A stretch of 13,423 nucleotides of DNA from an uncultured Variovorax sp. (GTDB lineage Bacteria; Pseudomonadota; Gammaproteobacteria; Burkholderiales; Burkholderiaceae): the NCBI GenBank assembly GCA_946478645.1, contig CAMLCW010000108.1, positions 1 to 13,423 of the forward strand. Reading direction: 5' to 3'. The notes below the pieces were generated by a model. It did not search any database and was not told the origin of the DNA. It saw only the letters and a program-made list of their open reading frames with translations. Numbering within the stretch: the stretch's first letter is position 1; each line of letters opens with the position of its first letter. Made by a program: the position numbers and the translations under genes. Of this stretch, positions 1 to 5,322 are shown piece by piece.

Positions 1-60
1 GACGAGGCGGCGCGCTGGCAGAAGGTGATCCAGGCGCGCGGCATCAAGGTGGCGCCGTGA
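1..60 (+). CDS. Bug/TctC-family tripartite tricarboxylate transporter substrate-binding protein, C-terminal end only
   Basis: The first 57 bases read in frame 1 as 19 residues and end with a TGA at 58-60. The tail (RWQKVIQARGIKVAP) has the pattern that closes Bug-family periplasmic receptors: R/K-W, then V-I, then a G-I-K/E-P end. The complete Bug protein encoded at 9615-10583 ends in the same way (KWGRVIRAAGIEPE). Bug proteins are secreted to the periplasm and bind small carboxylates or similar ligands for uptake. The rest of the gene lies outside the window, so its ligand cannot be judged. Its stop codon overlaps the start of the next gene, so the two are probably co-transcribed and translationally coupled. 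The family call rests on a short tail plus context. Confidence 0.72.
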   Translation, partial: DEAARWQKVIQARGIKVAP

Positions 61-1373
61 TGATGGACGCCGCGCCCATCGGCTACCGCATCGCCGCCAG
101 CCTCGATGCACAGGTGATCGTCTGCGGCGGCGGCGTGGCCGGTGCGATGGCCGCCGTGGCGGCGGCGCGCGCGGGCGCGTCGGTCGTGCTGGTCGAGCGC
201 TACGGCTTTCTCGGCGGCAACGCCACGGCCGGCGCCGTCGCGCAGTTCAACAGTTGGCAGACCGCCAACGGGCGCCGCGTGGTCGCAGGGCTGGCCGACG
301 AAGTGGTCGAACGCCTGAACCGCTACGGCGGCGCGGGCGCGCATGCGACTTTCGTGATGTCGACGGGCCACCGCATGGACCGCGTCGAGTACGCGCCCGA
401 AGTGCTCAAGCTGGTGCTCGACGACATGGTGCGCGAAGCCGGCGTGCGCCCGCTGCTGCATGCCAGCGTGCTCGACGTCGCGGTGAGCGGGCGGCGTGTC
501 GATGGCCTGCGCGTGCTGACGAAGAGCGGGGTCGTCGCGCTGCAGGGCCAGGTGCTGGTCGATGCGTCGGGCGACATCGACGCGATGAAGCGCGCGGGCG
601 CCGCGTTCCAGGGGCTCGAGGCCGGCGAGGCGCTGCAGCCGGCGACGATGATGTTCCGCTTCGGGCCGATCGACTTCGCGCGCTTCGACGCGCTCTCCCG
701 CGACGAGGTGGCCGCCCTCGCCACGCGCGGCTACGAAGAAGGCCACCTCGCGCGCGCCGCGCTGCATGCGAGCCGCGATCCGTTCAGCGACGATGCGTGG
801 TTCAACATCAGCCGCCTCGGCATCGACGCGACCGACGCGATGGCGCTGGGCGCCGCGGAGATCGAGGGCCGCAGGCAGGCCTGGAAGGCGGCGCAGTACC
901 TTCGGCAATGCGTGCCGGGCTGCGCGCAGGGCCAGCTGCGCGCCTTCGGCACCCAGGTCGGCGTGCGCGAAACCCGGCGCATCGTCGGCGACCACATCCT
1001 GACGAGCGAGGAACTGCTGTTGCCCACGCAGTTCCCCGACGCGATCGCGGCCGGCGCCTATCCGATCGACATCCATCCGGCCGTGGGCGGCGCACTGCAG
1101 TACGAAGGCCTCGGCGACGACCACGCCTACCAGATCCCCTACCGCAGCCTGATTCCGGTGGGCTTCGACAACACGCTGGTCGTGGGCCGCGGCATCTCGG
1201 CCACGCACAGTGCGCATGCGGCGATCCGCGTCATGACGATCTCGATGGCCGTGGGCCATGCGGCCGGGCTGGCCGCGGCGATGGCGGCGGGCAAGCACAG
1301 CGCCGAGGTCCGCGGGGTGCCGATGCCGGCGCTGCGCGAGCAACTGCTCAGCGAGGGGGCGAAGCTGGCCTGA
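60..1373 (+). CDS. FAD-dependent oxidoreductase (FAD_oxidored type)
   Basis: This encodes a 437-residue protein. Near the N-terminus is a Rossmann dinucleotide-binding motif: a hydrophobic strand (QVIVC) followed by GGGVAG at about residues 23-28, then a helix and the strand VVLVE whose acidic end would hold the FAD ribose. YGFLGGNATAG follows at about 48-58; this GGNAT block is typical of the FAD-dependent oxidoreductase family often annotated next to Bug-type receptors. A second FAD-contact region is visible near the C-terminus (TLVVGRGISATHSAHAAIRV). No signal peptide or membrane segment is seen, so it should be cytoplasmic. Three starts are possible: GTG 57, ATG 60 and ATG 63. ATG 60 is chosen because it forms a TGATG overlap with the preceding stop and lies 10 bases after an AAGG ribosome-binding sequence (46-49). 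The substrate is unknown; the upstream Bug gene suggests an imported organic acid. The last 26 bases overlap the convergent DUF3325 gene. Confidence 0.85.
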   Translation: MMDAAPIGYRIAASLDAQVIVCGGGVAGAMAAVAAARAGASVVLVERYGFLGGNATAGAVAQFNSWQTANGRRVVAGLADEVVERLNRYGGAGAHATFVMSTGHRMDRVEYAPEVLKLVLDDMVREAGVRPLLHASVLDVAVSGRRVDGLRVLTKSGVVALQGQVLVDASGDIDAMKRAGAAFQGLEAGEALQPATMMFRFGPIDFARFDALSRDEVAALATRGYEEGHLARAALHASRDPFSDDAWFNISRLGIDATDAMALGAAEIEGRRQAWKAAQYLRQCVPGCAQGQLRAFGTQVGVRETRRIVGDHILTSEELLLPTQFPDAIAAGAYPIDIHPAVGGALQYEGLGDDHAYQIPYRSLIPVGFDNTLVVGRGISATHSAHAAIRVMTISMAVGHAAGLAAAMAAGKHSAEVRGVPMPALREQLLSEGAKLA

Positions 1374-1665
1374 CCGGCGCGCGGCGCGGCAGGCAGGACA
1401 GCAACACCGTCACGCCCAACGCGCCCGCGCTCAGCAGACACAGCCACACGACCGTGCCCACGCTGGCGCCCCAGGCGAGCAGGCAAGGCGCCAGCGCGGC
1501 GGCGATCAACAGGCTGCCGAGCACGCGCAGCAGCGCCCGCAGCGGGCGCGGCGTCTCGCGCCGGCGCGTGAGCTGCTCGAAGTGGCGGTCCATCGCAAAG
1601 CTCAGCGCCGCCATGCCCGCAAAGGCGAGCGCAAGCGCCAGCAGCGACGCAATGAGGGTGCTCAT
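1348..1665 (-). CDS. DUF3325-type small inner-membrane protein
   Basis: This 105-residue protein is highly hydrophobic, with three likely transmembrane helices at about residues 3-24, 45-65 and 69-90. A charged cytoplasmic or periplasmic stretch (MDRHFEQLTRRRETPR, 25-40) lies between the first two. The pattern of an N-terminal helix, an A-M-D-R-H motif and two further helices matches the DUF3325 family, short proteins commonly found beside PepSY iron-uptake genes. No biochemical function is established. The chosen ATG (1665-1663) overlaps the stop of the PepSY gene as ATGA, the classic coupled arrangement; an ATG six bases upstream (1671) would add two residues. It is the last gene of the three-gene minus-strand operon. 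Its 3' end runs 26 bases into the convergent oxidoreductase gene, so no terminator fits between them. Confidence 0.72.
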   Translation of the reverse strand: MSTLIASLLALALAFAGMAALSFAMDRHFEQLTRRRETPRPLRALLRVLGSLLIAAALAPCLLAWGASVGTVVWLCLLSAGALGVTVLLSCLPRRAPVRPASPPR

Positions 1666-3287
1666 GGCCATGACTTCGCGGTGTCCTGCGCGCGCCGCCT
1701 GCGCATGAAACGCAAGGCGCCCACGGCGGCCAGGCCGAAGGCCAGCGACACCGCCTCGACCCCCGCACTCTCCCAGTCGCCGCGCAGCCATTGCGCGGGC
1801 AGGTGGTCGCCGGTGGTGGCGAAGTTCAACAGCGGCAGCAACAGGCACAGCCCCGCCAGCAGCGCGAGCTGCTCGCGCCAGGCAGCGTCCGGCCGGCGCA
1901 GCAACGCATGCAAGAGTGCGAGCAGCCAGAGCCCGAAGAAGACGCCCAGTTCCCATTGGGCGCGGTGCGCCAGGTCCAGCGGCAGCAGCCGGTTGCCCCA
2001 GAGGTAGCCTGCGCAGGCGATGCCCAGCCCCACAGTGGCGGCCACGTTCAGGCCCTCGATCCAACGATGGACGCGCGCGCTGGCGCTGCCGAACTCGCCG
2101 CCGTGCCGGCCGCGGCGCTTGACCATGAACAGGATCGCACCCGTGGCCATCATCGCGGCGCCGGCGAGTCCGCAAAGAAAGTAGAGCCACTTCACGGCCC
2201 AGCCGCCGAAGGTCGCCTTGTGCAGGCCGCCCATCGCGGATTGCGCGCGCGCTGCGGCGCCGCCGTCGGCCATGCCGGGCAGGCGCACCTGCAGCGTCTC
2301 GCCCGTGGCGGCCGAGAACATGGCCATGCCGGTGGTGGCGCTGAGCCGGTGCAGCGTATCGGCATCGCCGTTCCAGCCGTAGACGCCGATGCGGGCCGCG
2401 GCATCGCCGGGATGGTCGATCACGATCGCGCGCACCGGCTGGCCCATGAGCGCCTGGCCGCGCGCGGCGAAGGCTTCGAGATCGGGCACGGGCATCGCGT
2501 TGCCGCTCGGCGCCGGCCGGCCGCCGCCGTTCATTTCGGCCACGAACTGCCGCTCTGCGGCCGGGTCGCTGCCGTAGTGCACGAGCTTGCCCGCGGGCAG
2601 GAAGGTCATGCCCGAGATGACGATGCCCGTGTAGGCGATCATGAACTGGAAGGGCAGCGTGAGCACCGCGGCGGTGTTGTGCGCATCGAGCCAGCTGCGC
2701 TGGCCCTTCTTCGGCCGGAAGGTGAAGAAGTCCTTGAAGATGCGCCTGTGCGTGACCACGCCCGAAACCAGCGCCACCAGCATGGCCAGCGTCGCGATGG
2801 CCACGGTCCACAGGCCGATGCGGCCCGCATGCAGTTCGTAGTGCAGGTCGATGAAATGCTGGCCGCCGAAGGTGTCGCGCGTCGGCGCGTGCGTCTGCGC
2901 GGCCAGCGGCGCGCCGGTGCGCGGGTCCAGTTTGGCGGCCACGTACTGCTGCCGGGCATCGAACCAGTACACGGTGAGCCCGCCGCCGCCCAGCGCATCC
3001 GAAGGCCAGATCTCCCACATCCGCGCCGACGGGTGGTGCTCGGCCATGTAGGCCGCGCCCCAGGCAAGGCGCTGCGCGCGGCCGGCGTCCATGCCGTTCG
3101 AAGCGTCCGCCGCCTTCTCTTCCTCGGCATGGTGCTCGGGCGTCATCCAGTGCGAGATCGGCTCGGCGAACACCGCCAGCGTGCCGGTGAGGAACACCGC
3201 GAACAGCAGCCACGAGAACCAAAGCCCGCACCAGGTGTGCAGCCAGGCCTGCGCCTGGCGGAAACCGCCTTCGCCAGCAGTGCCCAT
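1662..3287 (-). CDS. PepSY-TM domain inner-membrane protein, putative iron/siderophore reductase-type
   Basis: This encodes a 541-residue multi-pass membrane protein. The N-terminus (AWLHTWCGLWFSWLLFAVF, residues 14-32) is the characteristic first helix of PepSY-associated transmembrane proteins. A periplasmic PepSY-like part follows at about 70-150. Further helices are at about 158-179, 206-228, 367-389, 412-431, 446-463, 473-488 and 507-526. A second periplasmic domain lies at about 230-350. Conserved-looking histidines sit at membrane edges: H17, H149 and H153 (DLHYELH), H180, H203 and H356 (GLHKATFGGW). Some relatives, such as FoxB and FpvG of Pseudomonas, are linked to siderophore iron reduction at the inner membrane, and heme binding through histidines has been described for this type. 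That role is inferred here. Start ATG 3287 is chosen because GGGAGG (3299-3294) lies just upstream and the preceding gene stops at 3289; a longer reading to 3665 would overrun that gene. It is flanked by small membrane-protein genes and is divergent from fecI, which supports iron uptake. Confidence 0.85.
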   Translation of the reverse strand: MGTAGEGGFRQAQAWLHTWCGLWFSWLLFAVFLTGTLAVFAEPISHWMTPEHHAEEEKAADASNGMDAGRAQRLAWGAAYMAEHHPSARMWEIWPSDALGGGGLTVYWFDARQQYVAAKLDPRTGAPLAAQTHAPTRDTFGGQHFIDLHYELHAGRIGLWTVAIATLAMLVALVSGVVTHRRIFKDFFTFRPKKGQRSWLDAHNTAAVLTLPFQFMIAYTGIVISGMTFLPAGKLVHYGSDPAAERQFVAEMNGGGRPAPSGNAMPVPDLEAFAARGQALMGQPVRAIVIDHPGDAAARIGVYGWNGDADTLHRLSATTGMAMFSAATGETLQVRLPGMADGGAAARAQSAMGGLHKATFGGWAVKWLYFLCGLAGAAMMATGAILFMVKRRGRHGGEFGSASARVHRWIEGLNVAATVGLGIACAGYLWGNRLLPLDLAHRAQWELGVFFGLWLLALLHALLRRPDAAWREQLALLAGLCLLLPLLNFATTGDHLPAQWLRGDWESAGVEAVSLAFGLAAVGALRFMRRRRAQDTAKSWP

Positions 3288-3288
3288 C

Positions 3289-3582
3289 TCAGCCTCCCAC
3301 GCGCGGCCACAGCCAGCCGCATGTTGCGAGCGCTGCGGCCGGCACGAGCAGGCCGGCCCACATGCGGGCCAGCGGCACCGGCGAAAAAGCCCAGACCACG
3401 GCAAGCGGGTAGACGACAAAGCCGAGCTGCATGCCCGCCAGCACCGCATCGGCGCGCGTGGACGGCAGCACCGCGCCCACGAACACGGCCAGCGCGGCAG
3501 CCAGCGCATAGCCGCCGAGCACGGCGGCAGCGAGGCGGGAGAGAACGGGAAGGCCCGGATGGGCAAGGATGGAAGAAGGCAT
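3289..3582 (-). CDS. DUF3649-type small inner-membrane protein
   Basis: This 97-residue protein has three probable transmembrane helices at about residues 14-39 (LSRLAAAVLGGYALAAALAV), 49-67 and 71-92, with few charged residues between them. The signature SR-x5-GGYALA followed by a mid-protein G-M-x-L/F-x-V-Y-x-L-A-V-V-W-A-F stretch is typical of the DUF3649 family. That family is often labelled as an iron-transport membrane protein because it accompanies PepSY and TonB-receptor genes. No activity is known. It is the first gene of the minus-strand operon; its stop is separated from the PepSY start by one base, and the PepSY ribosome-binding site lies inside its last codons. No clear Shine-Dalgarno sequence precedes its own ATG at 3582. 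The Fur-box-like site 125 bases upstream may serve this operon as well as fecI. Confidence 0.72.
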   Translation of the reverse strand: MPSSILAHPGLPVLSRLAAAVLGGYALAAALAVFVGAVLPSTRADAVLAGMQLGFVVYPLAVVWAFSPVPLARMWAGLLVPAAALATCGWLWPRVGG

Positions 3583-3706
3583 CGGGGTGGGTTGGTGGTC
3601 GGGCGAGGCGCCAACAAAGGAAGCGCCCTCCCCTGTATGCGCAACGAAGCCGAAAAAAGGGCCATCCCGAAGCCCGCGCGGCGCGGCCGGGCATCGATGC
3701 TTATAA

Positions 3707-3725
3707 AATGAGATTAGTTCTCAAT
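3707..3725. promoter_or_regulatory. Fur-box-like operator between the PepSY operon and fecI
   Basis: The 19 bases AATGAGATTAGTTCTCAAT contain the dyad TGAGA-N5-TCTCA. Against the 15-base Fur core TGATAATNATTATCA, 10 of the 14 defined positions match. It lies in a short AT-rich island inside an otherwise very GC-rich intergenic region, 25 bases before the chosen start of the sigma factor gene. A TATAAA sequence (3702-3707) abuts it and could be a -10 element, though no good -35 is seen. The position between two divergent iron-uptake transcription units suggests that Fur with Fe2+ represses one or both. The identification rests on motif and context. Confidence 0.7.
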
Positions 3726-3749
3726 TGCATTGGCGTCTTCTTCTCCTTC

Positions 3750-4250
3750 ATGTCTCCCGCCGACACCCGCGCCATGCAGGCGCTCTACACCGAGCACCAC
3801 GGCTGGCTCAGCCTCTGGCTGCGCCGGCGCCTGGGCTGCGCGCACAGCGCCGCCGACCTGGCGCAGGACACCTTCGTGCGCGTGCTGCTGCGGCCACAGG
3901 TGCTGCCCGCGCTGCGCGAACCGCGCGCGTACCTGACGACGCTGGCCAAGGGCGTGGTCAGCGAGCACTGGCGCCGCCAAGCCCTGGAGCGCGCCTGGCT
4001 CGAAGCGCTCGCGCTGCTGCCCGAGGCGCTCGCGCTGTCGCCCGAAGACCGGCTGCAGCTGCTGCAGACGCTCGACGAGATCGACGCGATGCTCGACGGC
4101 CTGCCGCCCAAGGCGCGCGAAGCTTTCGTGCTGTCGCAGCTCGAGGGGCTGACCTACGCGCAGATCGCCGAACGGCTGGGCATCAGCGAACGCACCGTCA
4201 AGCGCCACATGGCGTTGGGCTTCGAGCGCTGTTTGGCGCTCGTGGAATGA
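3750..4250 (+). CDS. FecI-like ECF RNA polymerase sigma factor (iron-starvation group)
   Basis: This encodes a 166-residue sigma-70 family protein of ECF length. Region 2 spans about residues 10-75, with ADLAQDTFVRVL (36-46) in the core-binding and -10 recognition part and PRAYLTTLAKGVV (58-70) after it. Region 4 spans about 103-160, with a helix-turn-helix (YAQIAERLGISERTVKRHM, 136-154) for the -35 element. The blocks HHGWL, ADLAQDTF, RAYL, HW/WY-RRQALER and ERTVKRHM are typical of the FecI group, which transcribes ferric-siderophore receptor genes. ATG 3750 is chosen because it lies downstream of the Fur-box-like site; ATG 3708 would put the operator inside the coding region, and ATG 3774 is a shorter option. 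None has a clear Shine-Dalgarno sequence. Its stop overlaps the fecR start (ATGA). Its likely target is the promoter at 5241-5262 before the receptor gene. Confidence 0.9.
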   Translation: MSPADTRAMQALYTEHHGWLSLWLRRRLGCAHSAADLAQDTFVRVLLRPQVLPALREPRAYLTTLAKGVVSEHWRRQALERAWLEALALLPEALALSPEDRLQLLQTLDEIDAMLDGLPPKAREAFVLSQLEGLTYAQIAERLGISERTVKRHMALGFERCLALVE

Positions 4251-5221
4251 GCGCCTTGCCGCCGCCCGACGCGGCCGTGCTGCGCGAAGCCGCGCAGTGG
4301 CTGGTGCGGCTGCACTCGGGCCAGGCCGCCGCGGCGGACCACGCGGCCTGCGCGGCCTGGCGCCATGCCGACCCTGCGCACGAGCGCGCATGGCAGCGTG
4401 CCGAGCGCCTGTCGCAGAAATTCGGCGCCGTGCCCGCGGCCGTCGGCGTGCCGGTGCTCGCAAGGCAGGCCCGCGGCAACCGGCGCGCCGCGCTGCGCAC
4501 GCTGGCCGTGCTGGGCACGGCCGCACCGGCCGCGTGGCTCGGCTGGCGCCTCGCGCCATGGGACAGCTGGACCGCCGACCACGCCACCGCCACCGGCGAA
4601 AGGCGCGAGGTGCGGCTGGCCGACGGCAGCCGCGTGCTGCTCGACACCGGCAGCGCGATCGACGTGCGCATCGACGGCCTGCAGCGCACGGTGCAGCTGC
4701 GCGCGGGCGCGATCCAGGTCACGACCGCCGCCGATGCGCGGCCGTTCGTCGTCGAGACGGTGCAGGGGCGGCTGCGCGCGCTGGGCACGCGCTTCACCGT
4801 GCGGCAGGACGCCGAGGCGCCCGCGGCGGTGCAATGGCCGGCCGTGCGGCTGGCCGTCACCGAAGGCGCCGTCGAGGTCACCTTGCGCGGTGCCTCGTCG
4901 CCGGCCGCGGTGGTGGCCGCGGGCCAGCAGACGGTGCTGAGCAGCCAGGGCGCCGCGCCCCTCGCCGCCGTTTCGCCCGAGAGCCAGGCCTGGACGCAGG
5001 GCGTGCTCTACGCCGAGAACATGCGCCTGGCCGACTTCTGCGCCGCGCTGTCGCGCTACCGGCCCGGGCTGTTGCACTGCAGCCCGGAGGTCGCCGACCT
5101 GCGCATCTCCGGCGCGTTCCAGCTGCGCGACACCGACTACGTGCTCTCGATGGTGGCGAGCACGCTGCCGGTGCAGGTGCTCACGCGCACGCGGTGGTGG
5201 GTGACGGTGGTGCCGGCCTGA
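4247..5221 (+). CDS. FecR-like anti-sigma factor / transmembrane signal transducer
   Basis: This encodes 324 residues with the FecR family layout. A cytoplasmic DUF4880-type N-terminus (about 8-55: AAQWLVRLHSG, then CAAWRHADPAHERAWQRAE) would contact the sigma factor. One short hydrophobic segment (about 82-100), preceded by NRR, is the membrane anchor. The periplasmic FecR domain follows at about 112-215 (GERREVRLADGSRVLLDTGS, FVVETVQGRLRALGTRFTV, VRLAVTEGAVEV). A C-terminal STN-like region (about 253-322) would meet the receptor's signalling domain. In the E. coli Fec system FecR passes the occupied-receptor signal to FecI; the same role is inferred here from domains and gene order. The start ATG at 4247 overlaps the sigma factor stop by four bases (ATGA), implying translational coupling and balanced amounts of both proteins. 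The tandem arginines before the anchor could fit Tat-type insertion, as reported for E. coli FecR, but this is uncertain. Confidence 0.9.
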   Translation: MSALPPPDAAVLREAAQWLVRLHSGQAAAADHAACAAWRHADPAHERAWQRAERLSQKFGAVPAAVGVPVLARQARGNRRAALRTLAVLGTAAPAAWLGWRLAPWDSWTADHATATGERREVRLADGSRVLLDTGSAIDVRIDGLQRTVQLRAGAIQVTTAADARPFVVETVQGRLRALGTRFTVRQDAEAPAAVQWPAVRLAVTEGAVEVTLRGASSPAAVVAAGQQTVLSSQGAAPLAAVSPESQAWTQGVLYAENMRLADFCAALSRYRPGLLHCSPEVADLRISGAFQLRDTDYVLSMVASTLPVQVLTRTRWWVTVVPA

Positions 5222-5240
5222 AATTTTTTTGAGCGGGCCC

Positions 5241-5262
5241 TGTCCCCTTTTGGCACTTCGTC
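5241..5262 (+). promoter_or_regulatory. Predicted FecI-type ECF promoter of the siderophore receptor gene
   Basis: A TGTCCCCTTTTGGC block (5241-5254) is followed by ACTT and CGTC (5259-5262). It follows a run of seven T residues (5224-5230) and lies just after the fecR stop. The arrangement of TGTCC plus a T-rich tract, a short spacer and CGTC resembles promoters of iron-starvation sigma factors, including E. coli fecA, as I recall them. Position supports the call: fecR is upstream and the TonB receptor starts 60 bases downstream. If CGTC is the -10 motif, transcription would begin near 5268-5272. That argues against the ATG at 5272 as start codon. Confidence 0.6.
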
Positions 5263-5277
5263 GGGCAAGCCATGGAA

Positions 5278-5299
5278 CCGCACTGCAAAAAGAGTGCGG
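5278..5299 (+). other. Perfect 7-bp hairpin in the receptor gene leader
   Basis: CCGCACT (5278-5284) and AGTGCGG (5293-5299) are exact reverse complements around the 8-base A-rich loop GCAAAAAG. The hairpin lies between the predicted FecI-type promoter and the chosen receptor start at 5323, so it would be in the 5' leader of the mRNA. No run of U follows it on the plus strand, so it is not a standard intrinsic terminator. It could stabilise the leader, affect translation or attenuate read-through from fecR. Any function is inference. Confidence 0.5.
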
Positions 5300-5322
5300 C
5301 AAGAACAGGACCACCACCGACC

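Noticed and set aside
1791..3749. A long plus-strand open frame running from 1791 into the first sigma factor gene.
   Set aside because: Only the part from 3750 reads as a protein family. The upstream part is the shadow of the PepSY and DUF3649 genes and has low-complexity Arg/Gln/His-rich sequence.
3708..3749. ATG 3708 as the start of the first sigma factor gene.
   Set aside because: It lies inside the Fur-box-like dyad and would add a 14-residue extension not typical of FecI proteins.
5278..5299. The hairpin before the receptor gene as an intrinsic terminator for fecI-fecR.
   Set aside because: There is no U-run after the stem on the plus strand. The T7 tract at 5224-5230 lies upstream of it, not downstream.
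5272..5322. ATG 5272 as the start of the receptor gene.
   Set aside because: It would sit at the predicted transcription start, place the hairpin in the coding region and add 17 residues before the signal peptide.
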